A stretch of DNA of 24,119 nt from Bacillus sp. AFS037270 (GCF_002585305.1 NZ_NUNF01000027.1:1-24119), one strand, 5' to 3'. Positions 1-10,734 are shown, counted from the first letter of the stretch. The notes: generated from the letters alone by a model not told the origin. Numbers and translations: made by a program.

Positions 1-750
1 ACGGATCTTTCCAGTTGTCATCTTCCAGCTTTCATCGGTTTTAATGATTTCTTTTGTTCCATCAGAATAGGTGATGTGAATTTCAGCTAGTGCTGCCACT
101 CGGTCCCCGTAATGGTTTGGAGTACAAGCAAAGCCGAAGATACCTTTATACCATCCGTTTCCAACTGTTATTTCAATCTTATTTTGCTTATGGAGCATAT
201 CATCCGCTTGATACGTTTGATACTGGAGCCGCTTTTTATAGTTCGTCCAGCCAGGAGCAAAAAAGGTATCCCCCACTTTTTCTCCATTGATTTTGATTTC
301 ATAAACACCTAAAGCGGTAGCGTAAACTCTCACCTTTTTAATCTCTTTTTCAACTTGAAATTCTTTAACAAAAACTGGGCAAGCTGTTTCGTCTGCAGGG
401 AAATCATGTGTAATAAATTCTGCGCTAAAGTTTGTTCCCTTTAACAAACCAGTTTCAAAATGTTCTCTTACTGTCGCCTGATTCCCTTTGTTATCCCATG
501 CCGTTACCTGAACCCGGTACAAAGAGCAAGCATCAAGTTCAATCCCCTCATATTCGACTAACACTGAGGAGCTGCTCTTCCTTTTGCCAGACTCCCAAAC
601 AATCTTACCCTCTTTTTCTACAATAATTTGGTATGCAGTCTGTAAAACATTCTGTTCTTCCGATGCTATTTTCCAGGAAAATCTAGGTTTTTTCACATCC
701 AGTCCAATAGGATTTTTCCGATATTCGATACGAAGATCCTTTAAAATCAT
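1..750 (-). CDS. Alpha-L-rhamnosidase (GH78), N-terminal part, cut by window edge
   Basis: The frame reads from an ATG at 750 to base 1 without a stop (250 codons), so the 3' end lies outside the window. The start MILKDLRIEYRKNPIGLD is followed by PRFSWKI and a fibronectin-like beta domain with ETGL, then a jelly-roll-like segment (YATALGVYEIKING, FAPGWTNYKKRLQYQTYQ, VGNGWYKG). This is the usual order of the N-terminal accessory domains of bacterial GH78 enzymes, which release terminal alpha-L-rhamnose from pectin side chains or plant glycosides. The (alpha/alpha)6 catalytic barrel and its acid residues are beyond the edge and cannot be checked. No signal peptide is seen, so a cytoplasmic enzyme is likely. 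A GGGGTG ribosome binding site lies 8 bases before the ATG. The gene follows the esterase by 51 bases with no terminator, so the two are probably cotranscribed. Confidence 0.88.
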   Translation of the reverse strand, partial: MILKDLRIEYRKNPIGLDVKKPRFSWKIASEEQNVLQTAYQIIVEKEGKIVWESGKRKSSSSVLVEYEGIELDACSLYRVQVTAWDNKGNQATVREHFETGLLKGTNFSAEFITHDFPADETACPVFVKEFQVEKEIKKVRVYATALGVYEIKINGEKVGDTFFAPGWTNYKKRLQYQTYQADDMLHKQNKIEITVGNGWYKGIFGFACTPNHYGDRVAALAEIHITYSDGTKEIIKTDESWKMTTGKIR

Positions 751-801
751 ACAATAACACCCCAGTTTTCAATGATTTGATTTTTTTCTAGTGCCTTTCG
801 T

Positions 802-1800
802 TTAGCCATTAAAAGGAATGGCTCTTAAGCGCATGTCCATTTCCTTCATTTGATCTTCTGAAAGCGGTTCAGGCAAATATTGATTAATGACCTTCATAGA
901 ATAAGCTTTTGCACCGTCTGCCATCTCACTCTGTGCAAACGCGGGTAAATATTCAATTATTATTTCTCGGCAATCAGTTTGTTCCAATATTGAGCCAATG
1001 GTAACGTCGGTCGAATACTCCTTTACATCCTTTGCATCAGGTATTAGACTTTCCTTGTCCGCAGGAAAATCCCCAAGTACCTTTTGCAACCATGAAATAC
1101 TTAAATCAAACCATTGGGCAAAGTCTTTATCCACAAAGTATTTCAATCCTGATGATGATAGAGGTTTAGCTAACGAAAGTCCATGTGCTCCTTGTTGGAA
1201 AATATGGGATTCAAACGGTATTTTGTTCCTATTTAAAGCCATCATGAAGCAAAGTGTATTTTCAATAGGGACAAGGCTATCTTCAAATGTAGAGAATAGG
1301 AAAGCTGGCGGCGTTTGGTGATCCACTTCTTTTTCAAGTGATGGTACTGGGAAAGCCAAAACATCCCCTAACGATGACAAGATACATGGATATCCGAGTA
1401 TTAATGCGTTTGGTCTGTTTTTTCCCATTGTACCTAATGCAGCTGCCAGATGCCCGCCGGCGGAAAAACCTATTACTGCAATTTTATTAGGATCTGTGTT
1501 CCAACTCTTCGTATTTTCCCGGATCATAGTTATCGCCTCTTCCGCATCGGATAATGCTGCTGTAAAAGTTGTTTCTTTTCCAACAGAATATCGAAGAACA
1601 TAGGCATTATAACCTTCAGCCAGATATGCCATAGCTATAGGTTCTGCTTCTCGGTCAGAGGTACTGTAATACCCACCGCCTGGAAAAATCAACATAGCAG
1701 GGCGGGTAGAAATATTACTTAACTCCGTTGAATCGTCCAATAAATAGGCAGTCATTGTTACTCCCTTATTACTGGTTAAATTTACTTTTTCTATCCTCAT
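802..1800 (-). CDS. Alpha/beta hydrolase, acetyl(xylan)esterase-like, with extra C-terminal module
   Basis: This 332-residue protein is a serine hydrolase of the esterase/lipase type that sits beside glycosidases and removes acetyl or similar acyl groups from oligosaccharides. Visible parts are the oxyanion loop PGGGY (40-44), the nucleophile elbow GFSAGG (Ser113), a likely acid Asp174 in STFEDSLVP, and His206 in GAHGLSL, so the triad is complete. The hydrolase fold ends near residue 245. Residues about 262-328 form an added alpha-helical module starting STDVTIGSIL that resembles the end of the GH3 enzyme in this window. There is no signal peptide. The ATG at 1800 has AAAGGAG at good spacing. 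The gene is the first of a likely two-gene unit with the rhamnosidase and has the regulated promoter at 1880-1934. The exact acyl substrate is not known. Confidence 0.85.
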   Translation of the reverse strand: MRIEKVNLTSNKGVTMTAYLLDDSTELSNISTRPAMLIFPGGGYYSTSDREAEPIAMAYLAEGYNAYVLRYSVGKETTFTAALSDAEEAITMIRENTKSWNTDPNKIAVIGFSAGGHLAAALGTMGKNRPNALILGYPCILSSLGDVLAFPVPSLEKEVDHQTPPAFLFSTFEDSLVPIENTLCFMMALNRNKIPFESHIFQQGAHGLSLAKPLSSSGLKYFVDKDFAQWFDLSISWLQKVLGDFPADKESLIPDAKDVKEYSTDVTIGSILEQTDCREIIIEYLPAFAQSEMADGAKAYSMKVINQYLPEPLSEDQMKEMDMRLRAIPFNG

Positions 1801-1879
1801 GATTAGACTCCTTTGATTGGCTACATTTCATTTGACTATCATTTAAAAGATGTTCGTATCTTTATTTGGATTTGAGTTT

Positions 1880-1934
1880 ATTTTATTAACCTTGGAAGCG
1901 TTTTTATATTGTAATTTGTACAAAAATAGTACTT
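1880..1934 (-). promoter_or_regulatory. Promoter of esterase/rhamnosidase unit, copy C of shared element
   Basis: On the minus strand a TAAAAT -10 box (1880-1885) lies 6 bases after a cre-like operator (1892-1906, TTGGAAGCGTTTTTA on the plus strand, one base off the WTGNAARCGNWWWCA consensus). An ACAAAAAT block begins at 1920, 28 bases from the start of the cre. The same three parts occur at identical spacing upstream of the GH3 and GH43 genes. No TTGACA-like -35 box is present at 17 bases. I infer an activator-dependent, CcpA-repressed promoter. Confidence 0.65.
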
Positions 1935-2018
1935 TATGAATATCTCTACTAAAATATTTTCCAACTATATAAAAAAGACTCTTGACTCAACACTATATAA
2001 ACTTGTTAACATCTTTTA

Positions 2019-3650
<1,632 letters not shown>

Positions 3651-3724
3651 TCATAGTTTATTAACACAAAAGGACCGAAACCAAAAAAAGCTGCTTCACT
3701 AGTCCTATAATTTCCTTCGGTATT

Positions 3725-3730
3725 ATTATA
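3725..3730 (-). promoter_or_regulatory. Probable -10 box of the DHA2 exporter gene
   Basis: A perfect TATAAT on the minus strand lies about 87 bases before the TTG start. No convincing -35 box is found at 16-18 bases, but the 17-bp inverted repeat is centred 48 bases upstream, which would suit a regulator-dependent promoter. Inference from sequence only. Confidence 0.4.
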
Positions 3731-3756
3731 AGAAATTTGAAAATACAATTATGGTA

Positions 3757-3794
3757 ATATTCGAACATAAATAGTAATATTTATGTTCGAATAT
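3757..3794. promoter_or_regulatory. Perfect 17-bp inverted repeat upstream of DHA2 exporter
   Basis: Left arm 3757-3773 and right arm 3778-3794 are exact reverse complements with the 4-base centre GTAA. Each arm holds TTCGAACAT. It is separate from the intrinsic terminator of the GPH transporter gene and is not followed by a T-run on the minus strand, so an operator for a dimeric repressor or activator (TetR, MarR or similar) is likelier than a terminator. The CGAAC cores recall PurR half-sites, but the spacing was not verified against known PurBoxes. Confidence 0.6.
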
Positions 3795-3832
3795 CAAAAA
3801 AATAAACACCACAGCTTGATTCATTGTGGTGT
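3795..3832 (-). terminator. Intrinsic terminator of the GH3-GPH unit
   Basis: On the minus strand an 8-bp stem (3806-3813 with 3825-3832, core CACCACA/TGTGGTG) is followed by TTTATTTTTTT. It starts 14 bases after the stop codon of the GPH transporter gene. Confidence 0.85.
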
Positions 3833-3846
3833 ATATTACTTTTACA

Positions 3847-5289
3847 TCACGCGTTCTTTCTTCGTTCTGCAAGGTCTTTGGCAATTTGAGTTTGCTTGTC
3901 CTCGGTAAGGTCAAACCACGCTACACTTGCTGTAAACGCGATTATGATGGCTGGCAAAATACCCATTAGGATTTTAATACCCAAGATGGTCTCGGTGCTT
4001 TGGTTTGCTCCCGGTACGTACCCAACAAAAGCTAATGCGCCTGCAGCTATTGAGCCTGATAGTGCAGTTGCAAAAGTTTGCAAAAATCCGAGAAACGAAC
4101 CCATAAAAGCATTCACATTGATTCCAGACTTCCACTCCGTATAATCCATTGCAGCTGGCATCATTGCACTCTGGGCTGGACTAGCAAATCCACTGAATAA
4201 GCTCGCAATTACATTAATAACCAAGAAAATGATCACGCCTGTTGATGTACCCGGAACGACAATTATGGCAGCCATTGATACAACATTCACGATAGCAGAT
4301 ATAAGGACATTAGTTCTAATACCGATAAGTTTCGTAATCTTTGAACTTAACATTGCTCCAATAAAAGTCGGAAGCAATCCGACCATTCCCATGGTTGCCA
4401 TTAATCCAGGATTATGAAAATAATATTGAAAATAATAAATCATGATACCAGACCGAATGCCGTTAGCTAAATTGTTAGCAAATGTAGAAACATAAACAAT
4501 AATTGCTGCTTTATTAGTAAATACTGCTACAAACATTTCTTTTAATGAGGTCTTCTTATCATCCTTGCTAGGCTGTACAACATATCTTTCCTTTATATTA
4601 AGAAAAGAAAATACCGAGGTAGCTATAGTGATTACAGCAAATACTCCCATTAGGAGTGTGAAACCTTTGGTATCATTCCCCCCACCCAGAGCTTTAACCA
4701 AAGGCTGCCCGCCTACCACTACAACCATAGCCCCGATCATGACAAAAATATAACTATAGAAACCAATTGATACTCTATCGTCTACTCTCTTAGTGATGGC
4801 AGGAGTGAGGGCAGCCCCTGGTGCTTGGGCTATCGCCATACAAATACTGTAAATGAGATAAGTCAAAGTTGCATATATATACTGTGCGTTATGACCTAAA
4901 TGTAGATTAGTAAAGGTTAACCATCCGAAAATTGCTGTTGGTACACCTATAATCAAGCTATATGGTCTGTATTTCCCCCAAGGAGTTGTTATTTTATCGA
5001 CGAATACTCCAAAAACAGGTGCTAAAATCGCGTCAAAAATCCGGGCTACTAAAAACAATCCAGCAACATAAGCGGGGCTAATTTTCATTACATCAGTATA
5101 AAAGAAAAGCAAAAACATGGAAATCATTTGAAAGTGGGCTGTCCCTGTCATTCCACCTATGGTTACAGCTGCTTTTTCACGAAACTTAAGTTTTCTATCC
5201 TCATTTTGAGTGTTAATATTATTACTGAACTCCACATTAGGTTGATTTGTTACATTCGCCTCTATTGTGCTCTCCTCCTTATGTTGCAA
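3847..5289 (-). CDS. Sugar:cation symporter, GPH family (MelB/XynP-like)
   Basis: The protein belongs to the glycoside-pentoside-hexuronide family, 12-helix membrane symporters that import di- and oligosaccharides with Na+ or H+. Family marks are FREKAAVTIGG before helix 1, the Asp pair in ARIFDAILAPVFGVFVDK (Asp86 and Asp98 counting from the TTG) and WGKYRPYSL (about 104-112). It ends KDLAERRKNA, as is usual for the family. It lies downstream of the GH3 gene with a 91-base gap, so it is probably the importer for that enzyme's substrate. The start is uncertain. The TTG at 5289 has no ribosome binding site in front; an ideal AAGGAGGAG (5280-5272) lies inside the frame and points at an ATA codon (5265-5263), with GTG 11 codons later as another option. 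Family members usually start just ahead of the KLKFREK segment, so up to about 20 N-terminal residues may not be translated. Confidence 0.88.
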   Translation of the reverse strand: MQHKEESTIEANVTNQPNVEFSNNINTQNEDRKLKFREKAAVTIGGMTGTAHFQMISMFLLFFYTDVMKISPAYVAGLFLVARIFDAILAPVFGVFVDKITTPWGKYRPYSLIIGVPTAIFGWLTFTNLHLGHNAQYIYATLTYLIYSICMAIAQAPGAALTPAITKRVDDRVSIGFYSYIFVMIGAMVVVVGGQPLVKALGGGNDTKGFTLLMGVFAVITIATSVFSFLNIKERYVVQPSKDDKKTSLKEMFVAVFTNKAAIIVYVSTFANNLANGIRSGIMIYYFQYYFHNPGLMATMGMVGLLPTFIGAMLSSKITKLIGIRTNVLISAIVNVVSMAAIIVVPGTSTGVIIFLVINVIASLFSGFASPAQSAMMPAAMDYTEWKSGINVNAFMGSFLGFLQTFATALSGSIAAGALAFVGYVPGANQSTETILGIKILMGILPAIIIAFTASVAWFDLTEDKQTQIAKDLAERRKNA

Positions 5290-5298
5290 CGCTTACAT
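5284..5298 (-). promoter_or_regulatory. cre-like site before the GPH transporter
   Basis: The minus-strand sequence ATGTAAGCGTTGCAA matches 12 of 14 positions of the Bacillus cre consensus TGWNANCGNTNWCA. It lies just upstream of the strong ribosome binding site in the GH3-GPH gap. CcpA roadblock of transcription is plausible but unproven. Confidence 0.45.
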
Positions 5299-5327
5299 TT
5301 TAATAATTTAACAGATCTGGATATGGG

Positions 5328-5360
5328 GAGGTGAAGACGGACTCCACTTAACTTCACCTC
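5328..5360. other. Stem-loop between GH3 and GPH genes
   Basis: GAGGTGAAG (5328-5336) pairs exactly with CTTCACCTC (5352-5360) around a 15-base loop. No T-run follows on the minus strand, so full termination is unlikely. Such an intergenic hairpin could protect the GH3 message or set different expression of the two genes. Confidence 0.55.
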
Positions 5361-5380
5361 ATGCCTATATCTATTTCTAT

Positions 5381-7681
5381 CTATTTATTCACCTGTATAG
5401 GTAAATTCTCACTGTCAGTAGCTTTGTTTAATTGGAAGAGCAATCCATTTAACATTTCATAGGTAAAAGCTCCATTGCTGAAAGAAACGAATGCGCGTAG
5501 TGGCATATATTTCGCCATTGCATCGACCATTTCAGATTGTTCCCCTTCCGGCTGAGGAAAGCTTTCACTTAACTTTGAAAGGAATTCCATTACAATTGGA
5601 CCTGCTGTTGGATCTGCCATCATATCCCCTAACGGTGTGTTCTGGGTAAAACTCTTTCTAACTTGAACATTAGAATCTAGATGAATCTTATCTTTTAAAA
5701 TAATCTCTTGTGATGATTTTCCGATAAGAATTTCGAACTCGCCACTTTCTACATGCCAGTCCTTTAATGAAACATTGTAATAAGCAAAAGCTCTTTTATC
5801 TAACACAAAAGTAACTGTCTTTTCTTCACCTGGTTGAAGTGATACCTTATCAAATCCTTTTAATTCTTTTGAGGGTCTAACAACAGTGGACTCCACATCT
5901 CTTACATACAACTGAACAATTTCCTTACCCGGAAACATACCTGTATTTTTCACTTTGGCGGTAACGGTTACTGTTTCTGTGTAATTCATTTTTTTCTTAC
6001 TTAACGATAGGTTTGAGTATTCAAAATTTGTATAGCTTAATCCATAACCGAATGGGAATAAAGGTTGTACTTCTTTAGTGTCATAATAGCGGTATCCGAC
6101 AAACAACCCTTCCTTATATTCCACTCTGTCGCCTTCCCCTGGGAAGTTCAAATAGGAAGGGTTATCCTTTAAACGTACCGGGAAGGTTTCCGCTAATTTG
6201 CCCGAAGGATTAGCCTCCCCAAATAATAAATCTGCTATGGCTCCTCCTGATGCCTGCCCTCCTAAATAACCTTCTAATATTCCTTTCGCACGGTCAACCC
6301 AAGGCATTTCTATTGGAGCGCCATTACTAAGGACAATAACCAAATTCTCTTGTTCTTCCGCTACTGCCTTAATTAACCTTTGTTGATTTCTAGGTATCCG
6401 TAGATGCTCTCGGTCATAACCTTCAGACTCATACCTGTCCGGTAAACCAACAAATAAAACGGTAACAGTTGACTGCTTTGCTGCCTCCCTTGCTTCTTGC
6501 ATGAGTTGATTGTTGATTTCATCGTTTTGAAGTTCATATCCTTGAGCATAAATCACTTCTGCCTTACTGCCGGATGTTTTTTCAATCTCTTCAAAAATAT
6601 TGTCAAGCTTGGTAGGATTAATGTGAGAGCTCCCACCTCCTTGATATCTTGGTGTTTTCGCGAGTTCTCCAATTACAGCGATGGTACCTTCTTTTTTAAG
6701 TGGAAGAATACTATCTTCATTTTTTAGGAGAACCATGCATTCACTTGCTACTACCCGTGCCAGCTGATGGTGGGATTCTTTATCATAAACGGCGTTTTCT
6801 TTTTTATGTCCGACTGCTTTAAATATTACCGATAACATTCTTTCTACAGCTTGATTTAACTTTTCCTCCGAAAGCTCCCCATTCTTCACCGCCTCTACAA
6901 TTTTCTGGTCACTCAAACCACCTGTTGGCGGCATTTCAAGATCAAGTCCGGCGGATAAACCGCTCACCCGCTCATTTACCGCTCCCCAGTCAGAAACGAC
7001 GAACCCTTCAAGTCCCCATTCTTCTTTTAAAATGTTGGTCAGTAAGTATTCATTTTCCGACGCATATTCGCCATTTACCTTGTTATAAGCACTCATAACG
7101 GTCCATGGTTGCGCTTTCTTGACAGCCCCTTCAAAACTTGCCAAATAAATTTCTCTTAACGTTCGTTCATCTACGACAGCATCAACAGACATCCGGCGAT
7201 GCTCCTGATTGTTGGCGGCAAAGTGCTTCAGTGAAGTTCCCACTCCTTGACTTTGTACACCATTAATATGGCTGGCAGCCAGTTCAGAAGATAAATAAGG
7301 ATCCTCTGAAAAATATTCGAAGTTTCTGCCGCATAACGGGGAACGTTTAATGTTGGCACCTGGTCCTAGTAAGATGGCAACGTCTTCCGCCTGGCATTCT
7401 TCTCCTAATGCAATCCCAACCTTCTCAATCAAGTTGCGGTCCCATGAACAGGCTAATCCGGAAGCAGATGGAAAACAGGTAGCTGGAACACTTTCATTGA
7501 GTCCTAGATGGTCTGCGCCTTCTTTTTGCTTTCTTAACCCGTGGGGACCATCTGTCATACCAATTGATGGGATTCCCAATCTTTCTATTCCTTTTGTCCT
7601 CCAAAAACTAGCGCCTGAACATAAACTAGCTTTCTCTTCTAGCGTCATTTGCGAAATGATTTCTTGAATGTTTATTTGCAT
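5381..7681 (-). CDS. Glycoside hydrolase family 3 (beta-glucosidase/beta-xylosidase type)
   Basis: This 766-residue exo-acting enzyme removes a beta-linked sugar from the non-reducing end by a retaining mechanism. The N-terminal barrel shows [22 protein letters not shown] (split here for motif only), [12 protein letters not shown] (152-163) and the nucleophile Asp231 in VVSDWGAV. The second alpha/beta domain holds [11 protein letters not shown] (417-426), where the acid/base Glu is expected, and [12 protein letters not shown] (542-553). A fibronectin III-like domain (about 565-660) follows. Residues 678-755 form an extra helical tail beginning [10 protein letters not shown] that resembles the tail of the esterase. 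There is no signal peptide, so it is cytoplasmic. The ATG at 7681 has a GGAGAG site just upstream. Glucosidase, xylosidase or arabinosidase activity cannot be separated by sequence alone; the nearby GH43 and GH2 genes suggest plant hemicellulose or glycoside breakdown. Confidence 0.93.
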   Translation of the reverse strand: MQINIQEIISQMTLEEKASLCSGASFWRTKGIERLGIPSIGMTDGPHGLRKQKEGADHLGLNESVPATCFPSASGLACSWDRNLIEKVGIALGEECQAEDVAILLGPGANIKRSPLCGRNFEYFSEDPYLSSELAASHINGVQSQGVGTSLKHFAANNQEHRRMSVDAVVDERTLREIYLASFEGAVKKAQPWTVMSAYNKVNGEYASENEYLLTNILKEEWGLEGFVVSDWGAVNERVSGLSAGLDLEMPPTGGLSDQKIVEAVKNGELSEEKLNQAVERMLSVIFKAVGHKKENAVYDKESHHQLARVVASECMVLLKNEDSILPLKKEGTIAVIGELAKTPRYQGGGSSHINPTKLDNIFEEIEKTSGSKAEVIYAQGYELQNDEINNQLMQEAREAAKQSTVTVLFVGLPDRYESEGYDREHLRIPRNQQRLIKAVAEEQENLVIVLSNGAPIEMPWVDRAKGILEGYLGGQASGGAIADLLFGEANPSGKLAETFPVRLKDNPSYLNFPGEGDRVEYKEGLFVGYRYYDTKEVQPLFPFGYGLSYTNFEYSNLSLSKKKMNYTETVTVTAKVKNTGMFPGKEIVQLYVRDVESTVVRPSKELKGFDKVSLQPGEEKTVTFVLDKRAFAYYNVSLKDWHVESGEFEILIGKSSQEIILKDKIHLDSNVQVRKSFTQNTPLGDMMADPTAGPIVMEFLSKLSESFPQPEGEQSEMVDAMAKYMPLRAFVSFSNGAFTYEMLNGLLFQLNKATDSENLPIQVNK

Positions 7682-7709
7682 AATATTTCTCTCCTTTAAT
7701 TACTTGTTT

Positions 7710-7790
7710 CACTCGAGTTGAGATTATTGTATTGTTTTTGAAACCGCTTTTATATTACGATTCGTACAAAAATCGAACTATTTGTATTAC
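7710..7790 (-). promoter_or_regulatory. Promoter of GH3-GPH unit, copy A of shared element
   Basis: About 80 bases match copy B (12157-12237) at roughly 84% by eye, beginning with CACTCGAGTTG. On the minus strand: an ACAAAAATCGAACTA block (plus strand 7766-7780), a cre-like TTGAAACCGCTTTTA (7738-7752), a 6-base gap and a TACAAT -10 box (7726-7731). No -35 box. I infer activation by the AraC-type protein encoded in this locus. Confidence 0.7.
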
Positions 7791-8070
7791 TTTCTTTTAA
7801 AAAAATTCTCTTTAAGTATATAAGAATAAGAATGCAGGAAGCATTATCTGAGTATGGTTCATTCAATGTTAATTGGATTGAAATCAAACCTGATAATGGA
7901 AATAAAAATCCATTCTTTTTCATAACGCTACCATCTAAACAATCAAATATTAAGAATCTTCTTTAACCAGTTATGAGCTAATTCTGTCCAGTAGTTTAAC
8001 GAACCATTAATCTCTCGTATTTTTTTGTGTAAAGTCGTAAATTATTAAATATTTTCTTATAATTGCTTCA
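7791..8070. other. AT-rich gap with short unexplained reading frames
   Basis: Between the GH3 promoter and the GH2 terminator no real gene is seen. One plus-strand frame reads MQEALSEYGSFNVNWIEIKP and on to a stop (7832-7966, 44 residues) without a ribosome binding site; the same frame is open upstream without a start. On the opposite strand a short frame (about 8040-7943) reads INGSLNYWTELAHNWLKK and ends at 7943. Both look protein-like but neither has a start signal and I recognise neither. They may be decayed gene ends. Confidence 0.35.
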
Positions 8071-8101
8071 AAAAAAACAGGAATCACAACTGTGATCCTG
8101 C
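8070..8101 (-). terminator. Intrinsic terminator of the GH2 gene
   Basis: On the minus strand CAGGATCACA pairs with TGTGATTCCTG (one bulge; 8078-8100) and is followed by eight Ts. It lies 35 bases after the GH2 stop codon. Confidence 0.85.
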
Positions 8102-8134
8102 TTTTGTACTCCAAATTAATATGAAACGCTTTCC

Positions 8135-10579
8135 CTACTTCACTGGAATTTCAACTGAGATCGTTTTTAGTCCATCTACGCTAACAGTTAATACAGATGT
8201 TCCGGTTTCATAGCCAGCACGGACAATGGCGAGGAGTCTGCCTTTATAGGATGTAAAATCACCTGTCGTATAATTCTCAGTTGCTTGCGGGTTACCAGTT
8301 CCAAATGCAGCAAGTGTTGCTGTGCCTTCCACTTGGGCAACAGTTTTCAGTTCAGCAGTTGGAACTAAATTACCTTTCTCATCTATTACTTCAATAACAG
8401 CATGAACGAGTGACTGACCGTCTGCCACAAGTTCTTTCTTATCAGGGACAATGCGAATACCAACAGGTTTTCCCGCTGACGTTAGTAAATTGGAAGAAAT
8501 TTTTTTGCCTCCAGAAAAACTTATGGCTTCCAAAGTTCCCTGTTCATAGCTAAGTTCAAATTGTGCCATTAAACGGTTTTCCTTACCAGCAGGCTTTCTT
8601 CCGAGACTTTTTCCGTTCAAAATTAATTCCACTTCTTCTGCAGCTGAGTACACATCAACCTTTACAGGTTCACCTTCATATCCTGTCCAACTCCAGTCAT
8701 TTTCGCACTCTGGCCATGCCCAACTCCCTAATACTTCAATCTTCCCACTATTTTTAGGATGATGGGATGCGATAAACGTCTCATTAGATCCCCACAAGAT
8801 TCTTCTGTAAGCAAGTTGTGGACGTTCAAAGCCACAAAGGTCTATGTCAGCTCCCCCAGACAGACGCCACGGATATTTAGACACATGTCTCACTTTCGTT
8901 GCAGCGGCAGCTTCTTCTGTACTTTCATAATAGTCGTGTCTTCCAAGACCAGCTTCCCCAATATAGTCATAACTCGTCCAAACAAAATCACCAATCACAT
9001 GGGGAAAACGCTCAACATCATTCCAGTAATCAAACATATCCATCGGTTTGCTTTCGGTACTGCAAATCACACGGTTAGGATAGTCCTTCAAAGAATTTTC
9101 ATATTGGTAATTGAGATAGTTATATCCGACCACATCTAATGGAGCAGCAAAAGCTTCTGTGTACTCTCCCCAGATACTTCTTCCAAATTCTCCATCAAAA
9201 TTGACGATACCTCCTCCTGAATTCTTTGCGTTCTTCATCAGATCCTGGAAAAACTTCGCCTGATCTTCGTCTTCCAGCCCGTTAAAGAAAGAAGGCAGAG
9301 AATTGGTAATCGGTCGGGTTGGATCAAGTTCACGTACATAAGTAGCTAGTTTGGCAGCCCATTCATACCCATTTGACATTCCACCCCGCTCAGGAACCTC
9401 ATTACCGGTAGACCACATGATAACACTAGGGTGATTACGATCACGCACAATGAATGCTTCCATATCCCCTTTCCAATCTTGTTCAAAATATTGACTATAA
9501 TCATGGGTGTTTTTCTCCATGGTCCATACATCGAATGCCTCGTTAATAACAAGTAATCCCAACCGGTCACACGCATCCAGCAGATCCCTTGACATCGGAT
9601 TATGAGCAAAGCGAATCGCATTAAAGCCATTATCTTTATGAATCTTCATTTTACGAAATTCACTGTCCTTAAAAGAAGCAGCTCCTAGGATTCCATTATC
9701 ATGATGGACACAGCCGCCTTTAAGTTTTACCGTTCGGCCGTTCAGCACAAAGCCGTTTTTCGTGTCAACCGAGATTGTTCTTACTCCAAATGATGTGCTA
9801 TCGCTATCAAGGACGATTTCTTTGTCTGATAACTCAGAAGTGATCTTATAAAGATTTGGGGAATCAATATCCCAAAGATCGGCATTTTCTACTGCAATCT
9901 TAACCAGTCCAACTGCCTTTTCTCCTGCAGGTACATGTACCTTAACTCTTCCAAAACCAGCCTCTGTGCCACAGAGGTCTTTCCCTATTTTGATGTCTAC
10001 CCACACTTGCTTGTCCTCGCCAGTATGATTTTCCACCGTTGTTTCAACCACTAAAAAAGCAGTGCCATTGACCACATGAGAGGTATGAGCATATATTCCC
10101 CAAGGGGCAATATGTATTTGCTTAGAAGTAAGAAGGTTCACATGTCGATAAATACCTGAACCAGTGTACCAGCGTGCATTTGGCTGTGCATCGTTGTTAA
10201 CGGTTACGGCCAGTCTATTTGTTGCTCCAGGTTTTATATAAGGTGTAAGATCAACATGAAACGGACTATAGCCGTAATGATGTCTTGCCACCACATGTCC
10301 ATTTAGAGTAACTGTTGGGTTCATATACACCCCGTCAAATTCTACTAAAACTCTTTTATTCTTAAAATCTTCTGGAATATCGAGCATCTTCGTATACGTC
10401 CCGACTCCTCCGCCATAATAGCCCGTATGTTGCCCACCCGGTGCCTCAGGATTGGTATCTGTTTCAATGGTAAAGTCATGCGGGAGATTCACGATTTTCC
10501 CTTTTTGGCCATACCCCGGTATCATGAACGGTTTTCCGTTAATAAACTCCCAAGCTTGATCAATATTTTCTCTTAACAT
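8135..10579 (-). CDS. Glycoside hydrolase family 2, beta-galactosidase-type
   Basis: The protein (814 residues from the ATG at 10579) is a retaining exo-glycosidase. Domains in order: jelly-roll sugar-binding domain with NLPHDFTIE (31-39) and GSGIYRHVNL (140-149); immunoglobulin-like domain (about 155-270); TIM barrel with GGCVHHDNG (288-296), acid/base Glu394 in STGNEVPE and nucleophile Glu509 in CSTESKP; then two C-terminal beta domains, one with the WSWTGYEGEPVKVDVYS segment and a last Ig-like one from PVGIRIVPDK. This layout is typical of Bacteroides- and Bacillus-type GH2 enzymes without LacZ's domain 5. Beta-galactosidase is likeliest; beta-glucuronidase or beta-mannosidase cannot be excluded. 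An upstream in-frame ATG at 10624 is rejected because GGGGAGAGG sits 6-7 bases before the ATG at 10579. No signal peptide is present. It has its own leader, which lacks the shared element found before GH3 and GH43. Confidence 0.92.
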   Translation of the reverse strand: MLRENIDQAWEFINGKPFMIPGYGQKGKIVNLPHDFTIETDTNPEAPGGQHTGYYGGGVGTYTKMLDIPEDFKNKRVLVEFDGVYMNPTVTLNGHVVARHHYGYSPFHVDLTPYIKPGATNRLAVTVNNDAQPNARWYTGSGIYRHVNLLTSKQIHIAPWGIYAHTSHVVNGTAFLVVETTVENHTGEDKQVWVDIKIGKDLCGTEAGFGRVKVHVPAGEKAVGLVKIAVENADLWDIDSPNLYKITSELSDKEIVLDSDSTSFGVRTISVDTKNGFVLNGRTVKLKGGCVHHDNGILGAASFKDSEFRKMKIHKDNGFNAIRFAHNPMSRDLLDACDRLGLLVINEAFDVWTMEKNTHDYSQYFEQDWKGDMEAFIVRDRNHPSVIMWSTGNEVPERGGMSNGYEWAAKLATYVRELDPTRPITNSLPSFFNGLEDEDQAKFFQDLMKNAKNSGGGIVNFDGEFGRSIWGEYTEAFAAPLDVVGYNYLNYQYENSLKDYPNRVICSTESKPMDMFDYWNDVERFPHVIGDFVWTSYDYIGEAGLGRHDYYESTEEAAAATKVRHVSKYPWRLSGGADIDLCGFERPQLAYRRILWGSNETFIASHHPKNSGKIEVLGSWAWPECENDWSWTGYEGEPVKVDVYSAAEEVELILNGKSLGRKPAGKENRLMAQFELSYEQGTLEAISFSGGKKISSNLLTSAGKPVGIRIVPDKKELVADGQSLVHAVIEVIDEKGNLVPTAELKTVAQVEGTATLAAFGTGNPQATENYTTGDFTSYKGRLLAIVRAGYETGTSVLTVSVDGLKTISVEIPVK

Positions 10580-10734
10580 ATAAATCCTCTCCCCTATTAA
10601 TATCCTGGCTTCTAATAGTTTCAATAGATATTTTTATTTTCAAATCTATAATTACACAACGGTGCCTTCAACAATATGGTAAATTAGTTTTTTTTGGTAT
10701 TATTTATACATTATCTAATGAGGAGTTAATAACA

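Noticed and set aside
5328..5360. Hairpin between GH3 and GPH as an intrinsic terminator
   Set aside because: The stem is good but no T-run follows on the minus strand; the GPH gene has no other clear promoter, so read-through is expected.
8120..8135. ATGAAACGCTTTCCC near the GH2 stop codon as a cre site
   Set aside because: The spacing of the half-sites is one base short of the consensus and it lies at the 3' end of the gene, just before a terminator.
9346..9630. A 94-codon frame inside the GH2 gene on the same strand
   Set aside because: It is an alternative frame of a clearly coding GH2 barrel region, with no start signal.
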